A program made the translations under genes and the position numbers. Positions 45,516-54,279 of a stretch of DNA of 64,000 nt are shown here, one piece after another. The stretch is from Pelosinus fermentans (GTDB taxonomy: Bacteria > Bacillota > Negativicutes > DSM-13327), in assembly GCA_002434245.1 (NCBI GenBank), contig DJJR01000012.1, forward strand, positions 1 through 64,000, read 5' to 3'. The notes below the pieces were generated by a model. The model searched no databases, had not been told where the DNA came from, and saw nothing but the letters and a program-made list of their open reading frames with translations. Numbering within the stretch: position 1 is the stretch's first letter; each line of letters opens with the position of its first letter.

Positions 45516-46208
45516 TTATTTATAAACATCATCAATGATTTCGCAGCCCATTTTCTTTAAGGCCTCTTCCGTATATGCCGACCGATTCCAAGTACCACTA
45601 GTAATTGCTTCCCGGGTCGCTATTTCTTTCTTAAGCTTGCCTTTGGCCTTTTCAAGCACGTCAACAGCATCTTCAGGCTTAATGATAACTATGCCATCTG
45701 CATCCCCTACAACAATATCTCCAGGACTCACGATAATACCTCCGCAGCAAACCGGAACATTGATTTCTCCGGGACCTTCTTTATACGGTCCGTTCGGTTG
45801 AACACCAGCAGCGTAAACAGGGAACTTCATTTCTTTTAGTGATTCAATATCTCGCACCGCACCATCAATGATCATACCTGCAACTTCCCGTTTTTCAGCC
45901 CACATCATCATATTTTCGCCAATTAATGCATTGGCAAGATCGCCTTGCCCGTCAACCACAATAATATCACCAGGCTGAGCCATATCAATTGCTCGGTGAA
46001 GCATTAAATTGTCACCAACTCGTGCCTTCACCGTAAAAGCCGTACCCAATAGCGGGATACCATTTACCGGTTTGAGACGTGCATCCACGCAGCTTAACCG
46101 ATTCATCTCATCAGCGATATTCGCCACAGGTAATCCTCGAAATTGTTCCACCAACTCTTTACTAGGACGATTGATTTTAGCATAAATTCTAAACCCTACA
46201 TTTGACAT
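45516..46208 (-). CDS. RraA-family aldolase (HMG/CHA aldolase-like)
   Basis: 230 aa. RraA fold with VANIADEMNRL, GTAFTVKARVGDNLMLHRAI, and the catalytic/metal segment MIIDGAVRDIE (the Arg-Asp pair needed for HMG/CHA aldolase, and typical of enzymes rather than RNase E regulators). Known aldolases split 4-carboxy-4-hydroxy-2-oxoadipate into pyruvate and oxaloacetate. First gene of the minus-strand operon behind a sigma-54 promoter at 46299. Confidence 0.88.
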   Translation of the reverse strand: MSNVGFRIYAKINRPSKELVEQFRGLPVANIADEMNRLSCVDARLKPVNGIPLLGTAFTVKARVGDNLMLHRAIDMAQPGDIIVVDGQGDLANALIGENMMMWAEKREVAGMIIDGAVRDIESLKEMKFPVYAAGVQPNGPYKEGPGEINVPVCCGGIIVSPGDIVVGDADGIVIIKPEDAVDVLEKAKGKLKKEIATREAITSGTWNRSAYTEEALKKMGCEIIDDVYK

Positions 46209-46298
46209 ACAAAAACCTCCTTATATTTTCCAATTTTCAGTGTAAGCCTTTCATCACCACTGTGACACTTATCACAAAATCTGACATCATTATATAAA

Positions 46299-46315
46299 TG
46301 CATAAATTATGCCAA
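46299..46315 (-). promoter_or_regulatory. Sigma-54 promoter of the RraA operon
   Basis: Minus strand TTGGCATAATTTATGCA: GG and GC ten bases apart, start expected near 46288, about 80 bases before the RraA gene. The divergent gene encodes a sigma-54 activator. Confidence 0.7.
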
Positions 46316-46411
46316 TATTAATTTAATTTCAAAAAATATTATTTTTATGGATCTAACACTTTAATTACTGGGTCTACACACGGCCTCTTTAAATAGATAA
46401 ATAGATAATTC

Positions 46412-46440
46412 TTGAATCTTTATGATGGCTTTGCTATAAT
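46412..46440 (+). promoter_or_regulatory. Sigma-A promoter of the PrpR-like regulator
   Basis: TTGAAT, exactly 17 bases, TATAAT. Start expected near 46447. Confidence 0.8.
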
Positions 46441-46453
46441 CAATGCATCATTA

Positions 46454-46488
46454 GTTGCAAATCGTTGCAAAATATTGCGAGGTGTTGC
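46454..46488. promoter_or_regulatory. Four TTGC repeats at 10-bp spacing
   Basis: TTGC begins at 46455, 46465, 46475 and 46485, the first two inside GTTGCAAA. The array overlaps the 5' leader and ribosome site of the regulator and lies about 140-175 bases upstream of the divergent sigma-54 promoter, suitable for an activator-binding and autoregulatory site. Confidence 0.6.
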
Positions 46489-46491
46489 TAT

Positions 46492-48363
46492 ATGGCAAAA
46501 ATATTATTTATTATTCCAGATGAAGACCTACTACCATTTGCCAGTAAGACTTTAAAATTTATTTATCCCGATGTTGAAGTAGTAGCAGCCATAGCCGAAG
46601 AGGGGGTTAAAATCGTTCGAAATCGTATTTCCCAAGGATTAGAAGTAGTCGCAGCTCGATCGGTAACTGCATCTGCAATTAGACAGGCCGGACTAAATGT
46701 CGCCGTCGTGGAAATTCCTCGAACAAGTTTCGATATTATTCGAACAATCGATGATGCAAAATTGCACGGAAAAAAAATCGCGTTCATATCTTACTCAGAA
46801 AAAATTTGGGGAATTGAGCTTTTTAATGAAGCATTGGGAGTTAACATCCGGCAATACACTGTGAGCTTCAAGGAGGATTATGAAAAAGAAATACTGGCAG
46901 CTTGCTCAGATGGAGCAGAAGTGATTCTGGGAGGTTTTACAGTAGTAAAAACGGCTCAACGCCATCAAATTCCTTGCGCTTTAATCAGCATTGGCCGAGA
47001 AAGCTTGCTGCAAGCAGCAAGAGAAGCAACACAAATTCAAAAAGCACTGGAAATTGAAGCAGCTAAGCTAGGAATTTTCGGCACCGTTTTGGATTACTCT
47101 TATGAAGGAATTGTTACCATTGATCAAGAGTATTTTATTACTGCCTTTAATCCACTGGCGCAAAAGCTTACAAAAATTAATAAAATTGAAGCATTAGGGC
47201 AGCCTATCCAAAAAATCTTACCGCAACTTTATCTGGAGAAGGTTGTTGATAAAGGAAAAGATGATCTACATAGCATTATTAGCGTCGGCAACGTGAAAAT
47301 CATGTGCAATAAAGTACCTATCATCGTCAACGACAAACCATATGGTGCTGTGGCTACCTTTCAAGATATCGGAAAAATACAAGAGATGGAAGCTAAAATT
47401 CGGCATCAGATCTATGCACGTGGTCATATTGCCAAATTTAATTTTACAGATATCATTGGCAAAAGTTCTTGTATGATAAAAGCTGTTGAAATAGCCAAAG
47501 ATTTTGCAGTGACAAATTCTAGTATCTTGATTTTAGGTGAAACAGGTACAGGAAAAGAAATTTTTGCCCAAAGCATTCATAATGCAAGTAAACGCTCGAA
47601 AGGTCCTTTCGTTGCTATAAATTGTGCAGCATTACCAGCGCAGATTCTTGAAAGCGAACTATTTGGCTATGTAGGCGGGGCTTTTACAGGCGCCAATAAA
47701 GAAGGCAAATTGGGACTGTTTGAAGTTGCACACGGAGGAACTATTTTCTTGGATGAAATAGCAGAGATGGATTACGTTAACCAAGGGAGATTGCTGCGTT
47801 TTCTACAGGAAAAAACAGTTGTACGATTAGGAAGTCATAAAGTCATTCCTATCGATGTACGCATCATTGCAGCTACTAATAAAGACCTAGAAATGCTGGT
47901 TTGTGAAAATAAATTTAGAGATGATTTGTATTTTCGCCTTAATGTACTAAACCTGGAACTGCCTTCACTAAAAGAAAGGAAAGCAGATATTGGTCTCTAT
48001 GCTGAGGAATTTTTCAAGAAATTCTCGGCAGATTTAGGTAGAAACTTCAAACTGACCAGTGATGCTATACATGTTCTGGAGGAATATTCGTGGCCAGGAA
48101 ACATTCGTGAGTTCAAAAATATTATGGAAAGAATCACAGCAACTACTAAAACCGATATTATAGACAGCACTGCATTAATAGGTATGTTTAAAGCAAAAAA
48201 GGCTCTCCTACCGTCACGCTCTCCCAAAGAGGTACGGCTTATCCAAGAAATAAAAAAAGCGTTAGAAACCGCAAATGGAAATTATACTGCTGCTGCAGAA
48301 ATATTGGGTATCAATCGCACAACTTTATGGCGAAGAATGCAAAAATTTCAATTGGAATATTGA
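46492..48363 (+). CDS. PrpR-like sigma-54-dependent activator
   Basis: 623 aa. N-terminal PrpR_N sensor (~1-170), PAS (~185-295; EGIVTIDQEYFITAFNPLAQKL), AAA+ domain (~315-550) with GETGTGKE, canonical GAFTGA and Walker B IFLDEIAEM, and C-terminal Fis-type HTH (NYTAAAEILGINRTTLWRRM). ATG 46492 follows GAGGTG; the earlier TTG at 46465 is unsupported. PrpR_N domains bind small organic acids. Divergent from the RraA operon, which it should activate on sensing the substrate. Confidence 0.93.
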   Translation: MAKILFIIPDEDLLPFASKTLKFIYPDVEVVAAIAEEGVKIVRNRISQGLEVVAARSVTASAIRQAGLNVAVVEIPRTSFDIIRTIDDAKLHGKKIAFISYSEKIWGIELFNEALGVNIRQYTVSFKEDYEKEILAACSDGAEVILGGFTVVKTAQRHQIPCALISIGRESLLQAAREATQIQKALEIEAAKLGIFGTVLDYSYEGIVTIDQEYFITAFNPLAQKLTKINKIEALGQPIQKILPQLYLEKVVDKGKDDLHSIISVGNVKIMCNKVPIIVNDKPYGAVATFQDIGKIQEMEAKIRHQIYARGHIAKFNFTDIIGKSSCMIKAVEIAKDFAVTNSSILILGETGTGKEIFAQSIHNASKRSKGPFVAINCAALPAQILESELFGYVGGAFTGANKEGKLGLFEVAHGGTIFLDEIAEMDYVNQGRLLRFLQEKTVVRLGSHKVIPIDVRIIAATNKDLEMLVCENKFRDDLYFRLNVLNLELPSLKERKADIGLYAEEFFKKFSADLGRNFKLTSDAIHVLEEYSWPGNIREFKNIMERITATTKTDIIDSTALIGMFKAKKALLPSRSPKEVRLIQEIKKALETANGNYTAAAEILGINRTTLWRRMQKFQLEY

Positions 48364-48540
48364 CTACACTGAGAAGATCTTTTAGTACTGTCTTATGTCT
48401 TAAGCGTTATGCTAAAATATTAAAAATGCCAACGTTTACACAATACCAGGATGTTCTTCGGCAACTAAAACCCAATATGGGGTTAGATGAAACGCTCTTG
48501 GAACTTATGAAAGGAATGTCATTCAAGACAAGATAACCAG

Positions 48541-48656
48541 CTACGAAGACGAATTCATACTGGTGGTATACTGTACCCAAAGAGGCTTGATGTAGCCGCC
48601 GGCTCTCGAAATCCCTACTGACTTTTTCTTGCCGGCACTTTCATTCGTGACAACGG
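48541..48656 (-). mobile_element. C-terminal relic of an IS110-family transposase
   Basis: Minus-strand frame reads TNESAGKKKSVGISRAGGYI then KPLWVQ, the conserved C-terminal region of IS110/IS116-type transposases. It stops at TAG (48541) shortly after. The upstream part is replaced by the group II intron end. Only about 38 codons remain. Confidence 0.7.
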
Positions 48657-48780
48657 TCGAGTAGAGGCAAACCTCACGATCTAGCCCTCCGGGTAGAAGG
48701 ACTACGCAATTCGTAGCCCAGACCCCCACAGAACTAGACGTGCGGATTTCCCGCACCTAGCTCTTCAGAATTGATTCACA
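48657..48780 (-). mobile_element. 3' end of a group II intron (domain V and VI)
   Basis: On the minus strand 48763-48731 gives a domain V: GAGC catalytic triad, long stem, GAAA tetraloop, a two-base GU bulge, and closing GUUC. A domain VI-like hairpin (GGGCTACG / CGTAGTCC) follows near 48700-48722, and the likely 3' splice end CTACTCGAC is near 48657-48665. No reverse transcriptase frame lies upstream, so only the end of the intron survives. The rest of 48364-49054 holds no gene. Confidence 0.75.
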
Positions 48781-48915
48781 GCATTGCGTATATATTCATT
48801 TTTCCATATAGAATACGAACTTTTGGTCGCAATATCGGAAATGATTTCTTAATTTCATGATATCTATCCCAATCTATATAGCTTTTCCAGCTCCGACTGC
48901 ATCACATTTTCCACC

Positions 48916-48972
48916 AAAAAAAAAGCTGCTCATCCATCTGCTGATCTGGCAGATGGTGGGCAGCTTTCTTTC
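48916..48972 (-). terminator. Terminator of the LysR gene
   Basis: AAAGCTGC(T/C)CA(T)CCATCTGC arms pair across TGATCTG; ten T's follow on the minus strand. Confidence 0.88.
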
Positions 48973-49054
48973 ATCATAACGGAAAACTCTTCATTACTAT
49001 AGTACCTCTTGCATCTCATGAGACAACTGCTTGTCCTATGACTTGGCTATGAAC

Positions 49055-49930
49055 CTAAAAATATAACGTTTTAAAATTCATACGCTGAATAAACTCATAA
49101 AAAGCTTGAACCAGCTTTAATTCCATCGTGTCTTTATGGTAAAACATCCATGTATTACGAGTTAACGGCTTGCCAGACCGATACAGCATTTCATGAGTAC
49201 AAATATCCTCACAATTCTTAAGAATCATTTCCGGCAAAAAGGCATACCCCAAGCCTTTGATAACCATTTCTTTGCAGGTGTCGACCCGGTCTACCTCCAT
49301 GCCGATTTGCGGTGGTGAGGAATAATTCTCATTCCACCATTTATCAACCAGCAGCTGTACCGAATATTCACTTCGGTAATCAACCCTTGGCCGATAAGGC
49401 AAATCAATAAAACGCAGCGGCTCTTTGGATGAAACATACATCTTTTCCGTAAACAGCAGCATTTTCTCTCCTGAAGAGCTATAGTCACCACGGACAAACC
49501 CAATATGCACATCATTATTATATACGAGATTGACAATTTCTTTACTCCAGCCCGTAGTGACTTTAAACTCAATGCCTGGATACTCCACTTTGAAACGCCT
49601 GAGCAATTCCGGCAGCAAATATTTGGTGAAGAAGGTAGAAGCACCGATCCGCAAAATTCCGGTAGGCTGCTCATGCATGTTTTGAATATTTTCTTCAAAA
49701 ATTCGCATTTTCTGCAGCATTTCGTAAGAAGCTCTGACCAGATATTCACCCTCGGAAGTGAATTGCACCCCTTTTTTTCCCCTTACCGCAATGACCGTTC
49801 CAAATCTGGACTCGATATGCTGCAGACGGCTGGACAAAGCGGGCTGGGACATAAACAACGCCTCTGCCGTTTTCGTGATGCTCTTTTTTTCATACAATGT
49901 TTTCAGGATAAGCCAATCCCGTTCATCCAT
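49055..49930 (-). CDS. LysR-family transcriptional regulator
   Basis: 291 aa. HTH at residues ~8-60 (LKTLYEKKSITKTAEALFMSQPALSSRLQHIESRFG) and an effector domain. ATG 49930 follows TTGGAGG; the ATG five codons upstream lies before it with no better site. It lies next to the broken citrate lyase gene, so it may once have controlled citrate fermentation, as LysR proteins do in some bacteria. Confidence 0.88.
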   Translation of the reverse strand: MDERDWLILKTLYEKKSITKTAEALFMSQPALSSRLQHIESRFGTVIAVRGKKGVQFTSEGEYLVRASYEMLQKMRIFEENIQNMHEQPTGILRIGASTFFTKYLLPELLRRFKVEYPGIEFKVTTGWSKEIVNLVYNNDVHIGFVRGDYSSSGEKMLLFTEKMYVSSKEPLRFIDLPYRPRVDYRSEYSVQLLVDKWWNENYSSPPQIGMEVDRVDTCKEMVIKGLGYAFLPEMILKNCEDICTHEMLYRSGKPLTRNTWMFYHKDTMELKLVQAFYEFIQRMNFKTLYF

Positions 49931-50047
49931 ACCCTTTACCTCCAAGCAGCAATAAACCCCGATCCATCTGCTATGGTTATTGTATCATCACAAGCGCTAC
50001 AAAACCAGCCAGAGCAGCCACTGCTGCTTGAGGGGAGATTCTTGGGA

Positions 50048-50706
50048 TCATCGATACTCTATTTTCACAATGTAATCTGCCTGACGCTGGGAAATGCGGA
50101 TCGGGCAGATCGGATGATCTGCCATACTTTCAGTAATCACGATAACGGTATCCGCCGTAATATCCTCCTGGCAAGCACCAGCCGCTGTTCTCTGAATCCC
50201 TCTTATATTGCCATAAGCATCACAGCTGGGCGCAGCGATGAACGCAACATCAACCTTTGCTTCACCACTCTTACTGCCAGGCACTCCATCGTCCTGGGTA
50301 CCGACAGAGATTTTCCCTTTCATGTTATTGGCATAAAAAAATGTTCCAGCTTATTTTGCAGACCACTCGTCTGTTCCGCTACAATCACTCCCGCTAAGAA
50401 AAAGGGATGTAATAACGTAGTATTCCTATGCAAAGAAGAGCCGGCTGTCAATATCAAGCCTTTCATTCCCTTCTGTGCAATCATCTTTAACACCGTATTC
50501 ATCATTTCGTCACCATGTAACAGCCCGTAATGGAAGGAAATCTTCATACCATTTTTTAAGCCGGAGGCATCGATTGCCTCTTCAATCGATCGCAGCAGTT
50601 TACCCGCAGTACCTGGAGGATGTAGAGTTTTTAGCTTTGCTCCAGCCTTAGGACTGTCTACTGGCGATTGAACAGCAACTTCTGTTTCTGCTTCATTGCG
50701 CATCAC
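50048..50706 (-). pseudogene. citF: Broken citrate lyase alpha subunit gene
   Basis: Two frames meet at an ATGA overlap near 50320. The first has ASGLKNGMKISFHYGLLHGDE and TSGLQNKL; the second has KVDVAFIAAPSCDAYGNIRG and ADTVIVITESMADHPICPI. Both match successive parts of CitF, which normally has about 510 aa. The segment between them is shortened, and more than half of the protein after RQADYIVKIE is missing. No CitD or CitE gene is present. Not functional. Confidence 0.8.
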
Positions 50707-50824
50707 ATTCCCTCCCTTTGTGCAGTTACATTATATATGCATTTTTTATTATTACGGTAATAGTAAAAATCTTTGGTTATCTATCGAAAAAACAAATATA
50801 TACTTTTTTTCTCAAAAAATGCAA

Positions 50825-50876
50825 AAGGGGCGCACAAAAACCGAGAACGATGTTTCTCGAATTTTTGTGCGCCCTT
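50825..50876 (-). terminator. Terminator after the SDR operon
   Basis: Strong stem AAGGGGCGCACAAAAA..GAGAA / TTCTCG..TTTTTGTGCGCCCTT; the minus strand continues CCCCTTTTGCATTTTTT. Confidence 0.88.
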
Positions 50877-50949
50877 AATTATTAGAATCTATCCTCACTA
50901 TTCTATGCCTTTTTATTTCACCCCTATAGCAGTGAGGTTATGATCATAG

Positions 50950-51804
50950 TTACACACCTGAATAGGCAGAAAATCCGCCATCTACGGGAATCACTGCTCC
51001 ATTGACAAACCCGGAAGCGGGTTCACTGAGCAGCCACAATAAGGTCCCAATCAATTCCTGGGGCTCGCCAAACCGTCCCATGGGAGTTTGAGAAATCACC
51101 TTCTGGGCCCGCTCGGTTAAGGAACCATCTTCTCGCTGCAAGAGCCCTTTCGTTTGCTCCGTTAAAAAGAATCCAGGGGCAATGGCATTGACCCGTATGC
51201 CCACCTTCGACATATGGACTGCCAGCCATTGAGTGAAATTGCTGACTGCGGCTTTGGCCCCGCTGTAGGCAGGGATCTTGGTTAAGGGAGTATAGGCATT
51301 CATGGAGGAAATATTAATGACAATGCCCTGTTTGCGCGCTACCATATCCCGGGTAAAAATCTGCGTGGGCAGCAGGGTTCCTAAGAAATTCAGACTAAAG
51401 ACGAACTCTACCCCCTCCCGTTCCAGATCAAAGAAGGTTTGAATGCTCTCTTGCTTCTCCACATCCTCAAGGTATAAATATTCTTTCGTTGTCGTCCCGG
51501 CAGGATGGTTGCCTCCTGCTCCATTCAGTAACATATCACAAGGCCCTAATTCCTTATGGATTTTGACAAGAGCCGTTGTCAGGCTGTCCCGGAGCAGTAC
51601 ATTTGCCTCTACGCCAATGGCTGTGCCTCCTGCCTTGCAGATCTCTGTCGCGACCTTTTCGGCACCGATGCGATTGAGATCCACAATGGCGACTTTTGCC
51701 CCGCATTGGGCAATGGCTTTGGCAAAGGCACTGCCCAGCACCCCGCCGCCTCCCGTTACAACCGCCACTTTGCCGTTAAGATCAATCTGAAATGGTATGC
51801 TCAT
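50950..51804 (-). CDS. SDR-family oxidoreductase (D-mannonate oxidoreductase-like)
   Basis: 284 aa. Cofactor motif VVTGGGGVLGSAFAKAI, NGAGGNHPAG (NAG region), catalytic Ser in INISSMNAYTP and YSGAK (Tyr/Lys). Resembles UxuB/YjmF fructuronate reductases, which have the same GGNHP segment. Start ATG after AAAGGATG. Last gene of an operon with GntP permease, PfkB kinase and alcohol dehydrogenase. Confidence 0.88.
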   Translation of the reverse strand: MSIPFQIDLNGKVAVVTGGGGVLGSAFAKAIAQCGAKVAIVDLNRIGAEKVATEICKAGGTAIGVEANVLLRDSLTTALVKIHKELGPCDMLLNGAGGNHPAGTTTKEYLYLEDVEKQESIQTFFDLEREGVEFVFSLNFLGTLLPTQIFTRDMVARKQGIVINISSMNAYTPLTKIPAYSGAKAAVSNFTQWLAVHMSKVGIRVNAIAPGFFLTEQTKGLLQREDGSLTERAQKVISQTPMGRFGEPQELIGTLLWLLSEPASGFVNGAVIPVDGGFSAYSGV

Positions 51805-51875
51805 TGATGATTCATCCTTTCGTTTATTGATACTCTAGTTGATCTTTCTTTTCGTTGATAGATAAAACTGCACCG

Positions 51876-53195
51876 TTACGAAATCAAGGCATTTAAAAGC
51901 AGCACACCTCCTAATCCCATGAAAGAAATGGCGGTCTCCATGACGCACCAGGAGCGTATGGTCTCTTTTACAGAAAGATTAAAGAATTCCTTAAACATCC
52001 AAAAACCCGGGTCATTGGGCGGCCCTGCCATGACACTGCCTGCCCCCGTTGCCAGAACCATGAGCTCGGGACTGACACCCGTTGCTGCAATGAGAGGAAG
52101 TACCATGCCCCCTGTGGTTAAGGCGGCTACCGTTGCGGAACCGACGGCAAGTCGCAGTACAGCGGCAATCATCCAAGCCAGTACTAAGGGGGACAACTCA
52201 GAACCTGCCATGAAGGAGGCAATGTAGCTTCCCACGCCGCTGTCAATGAGCACCTGCTTAAAGGCACCGCCGCCACCCACGACTAAGAGGATCATGGCAA
52301 TGGTCATGGCGGACTGCTGCACAGACTCCATGATGTCAGCCATGGTCTTTCCCCGCTGGATACCAAAGGTATAGAAGGCAACGAATACGGCAATCAGCAG
52401 AGCCATATCCGCATTGCCCACAAAAGCAAAGAACTGGGTCACCGGGGATTCTTTGGGGAGAGTTAGTTTGGTAAGAGAAGCGGCTGCCATTAAGAATACG
52501 GGGATCAAGGTGGTAAAGAGACTGGAGGCGAAACTCGGCATATCCTCTTCCTTAAAGGATTGATGGCTGTGCAATCCTTTAGGTACAGCAGGATTGAGAT
52601 CCTTCATGGTTTCATAGAAGAAGGGTCCTGCTACAATGATGGTGGGGATGGCAATGAGAAAGCCATAAATCAGGGTGAGTCCAATGTCAGCGTTAAAGAT
52701 AACGGCAATGGCTGTGGGTCCCGGATGGGGCGGCAGGAAGCAATGGGTTACGGATAATGCAGCTGCCATGGGTACGCCTACCTCCAGTAAGGGCACTCCT
52801 GCGGATAGGGCTATGGTAAAGACCAAGGGGATGAGAAGGACAAAACCTACTTCATAGAATAAGGCAATACCCACTATGAAGCCGGTTAAGCAGACTGCCC
52901 ATTTCACATATTTTCTGCCGAAGCGATCAATGAGGTGCATGGCAATGCGCTGGGCTCCCCCGCTGTCTACCATGAGTTTTCCCAGCATGGAACCGAGACT
53001 GATGACTAAGGCCAAATGCCCTAAGGTTCCTCCCACTCCGCTTTCAATGGAGTCAACTACTTTTAAGAGGGGCAGTCCTTCTGCTAACCCCACTCCTAAG
53101 GAAACAAGGAGCAAGGACAGGAAGCTGTTGAGCTTCACACCGATAATGAGGATAAATAAGACAACAATGCCTACGGCTAGGATGACTAACGGCAT
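51876..53195 (-). CDS. GntP-family gluconate:H+ symporter
   Basis: 439 aa, about twelve membrane segments. Family signature HCFLPPHPGPTAIA near residue 150 and AGPPNDPGFWMFKEFF near 390. Overlaps the end of the kinase gene by ten bases, with GAAGGAGGG as ribosome site. Would import an aldonate or hexonate for the flanking enzymes. Confidence 0.95.
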   Translation of the reverse strand: MPLVILAVGIVVLFILIIGVKLNSFLSLLLVSLGVGLAEGLPLLKVVDSIESGVGGTLGHLALVISLGSMLGKLMVDSGGAQRIAMHLIDRFGRKYVKWAVCLTGFIVGIALFYEVGFVLLIPLVFTIALSAGVPLLEVGVPMAAALSVTHCFLPPHPGPTAIAVIFNADIGLTLIYGFLIAIPTIIVAGPFFYETMKDLNPAVPKGLHSHQSFKEEDMPSFASSLFTTLIPVFLMAAASLTKLTLPKESPVTQFFAFVGNADMALLIAVFVAFYTFGIQRGKTMADIMESVQQSAMTIAMILLVVGGGGAFKQVLIDSGVGSYIASFMAGSELSPLVLAWMIAAVLRLAVGSATVAALTTGGMVLPLIAATGVSPELMVLATGAGSVMAGPPNDPGFWMFKEFFNLSVKETIRSWCVMETAISFMGLGGVLLLNALIS

Positions 53196-54241
53196 GATCT
53201 CCCTCCTTCAATGGACTGATTCCAGGGAATTTCCTGGGTGATGGTTCCTGCCTCATTGCTGTCGGCAATAAAGCGTGTGATTTCCTCAGCCGTAGACATG
53301 GCATCCGAGCAGCTATGACTGGCGACTACCCTTGCTGCGGAGGCTGCTGCAAATTCTAAGGATGGAGCCAGTTCCCAGCCTTCTAAGATGCCATAGAGAA
53401 AGGCAGATGCATAGGCATCCCCACCGCCAAAGGATTTTAAGAGTGTTACAGAAAAAGAGCCGACTTTATAGGCTTTGCGATCACTGCTATAGGCAAGGGA
53501 ACCTTTCTTCCCATGTTTGATAATGACAATCTGATTCCCATGGAAGAGATAATTGTCTGCCAGGCAGTAGTCGGGGATGTCATTGTCCTTATCCAGCATT
53601 TCCATGAGCTCAAATTCTTCCCGGGAGCCCATCAATATATCACTTCGCTGCCCTGCTAAGGAATAGTATACGGAGATTTCTGCCTTGGACTTCCAGGTGT
53701 AGCTGCGGTAATCAATATCAAAGATGACTTTCGTATCGTGCTTCTTGGCATAGGTCATGGCTAAAAAGCAGGCTTCCCGGGAAGGACTGGCAGCTAAAGC
53801 AGTTCCGGAGATTAACAGGAATTTAGCGCGCTTAATATAGTCTTCGGACACATCCTCAGGTGCTAAGGCAAGATCAGCTACGCCTTCCCGGTACATGAGA
53901 ATCCGGCTTTCTGTGGGACTGGAGATTTCCGTAAAGGTCAGACCTAAGACTTCTCCCTGTGAGGACGGAGTCACATGGAATACATCAATGCCTTTTTCGA
54001 TGAAGTAATCGGTAACGTACTTGCCAAAGGCATCATCAGATACTTTGCCGATAAAGCCGACCTTCTTGCCAAGACGAGCTAGACCCACAGCAATATTGGC
54101 AGGAGAACCGCCTACATATTTGATAAAGGTATTAACCTTATCCAACGTACGATGAATCTCGTTAGGGTTCAGATCAATGGCAATACGGCCTACGGCAATG
54201 ACGTCTATGTCTTTTTCAGGGGCAAAACTGAACTTTTTCAT
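53186..54241 (-). CDS. PfkB-family sugar kinase (IolC-like)
   Basis: 351 aa. Substrate loop GGSPANIAVGLARLGKKVGFIGKV and C-terminal catalytic segment LLKSFGGGDAYASAFLYGI. The family norm is GAGD; here it is GGGD, with the catalytic Asp kept. Resembles 5-dehydro-2-deoxygluconokinase (IolC) more than KdgK. ATG 54241 sits eight bases from GGAGG, better than the ATG at 54247. No other inositol gene is nearby, so the substrate is probably a keto-deoxy-hexonate from this operon. Confidence 0.87.
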   Translation of the reverse strand: MKKFSFAPEKDIDVIAVGRIAIDLNPNEIHRTLDKVNTFIKYVGGSPANIAVGLARLGKKVGFIGKVSDDAFGKYVTDYFIEKGIDVFHVTPSSQGEVLGLTFTEISSPTESRILMYREGVADLALAPEDVSEDYIKRAKFLLISGTALAASPSREACFLAMTYAKKHDTKVIFDIDYRSYTWKSKAEISVYYSLAGQRSDILMGSREEFELMEMLDKDNDIPDYCLADNYLFHGNQIVIIKHGKKGSLAYSSDRKAYKVGSFSVTLLKSFGGGDAYASAFLYGILEGWELAPSLEFAAASAARVVASHSCSDAMSTAEEITRFIADSNEAGTITQEIPWNQSIEGGRSCR

Positions 54242-54279
54242 GATCATAACCTCCTATGATTTTTAATTTGGGTAGCTTC

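Noticed and set aside
48327..48536. 69-aa plus-strand frame after the PrpR-like gene
   Set aside because: It begins inside the regulator gene in another frame with no ribosome site. The tail may be decayed coding sequence but no family is recognisable.
48541..48756. 71-aa minus-strand frame as a gene
   Set aside because: It reads through the group II intron end into the IS110 relic; it is not a real start-to-stop gene.
49505..50530. 341-aa plus-strand frame
   Set aside because: Antisense across the LysR gene and citF relic; the minus-strand frames carry the family motifs.
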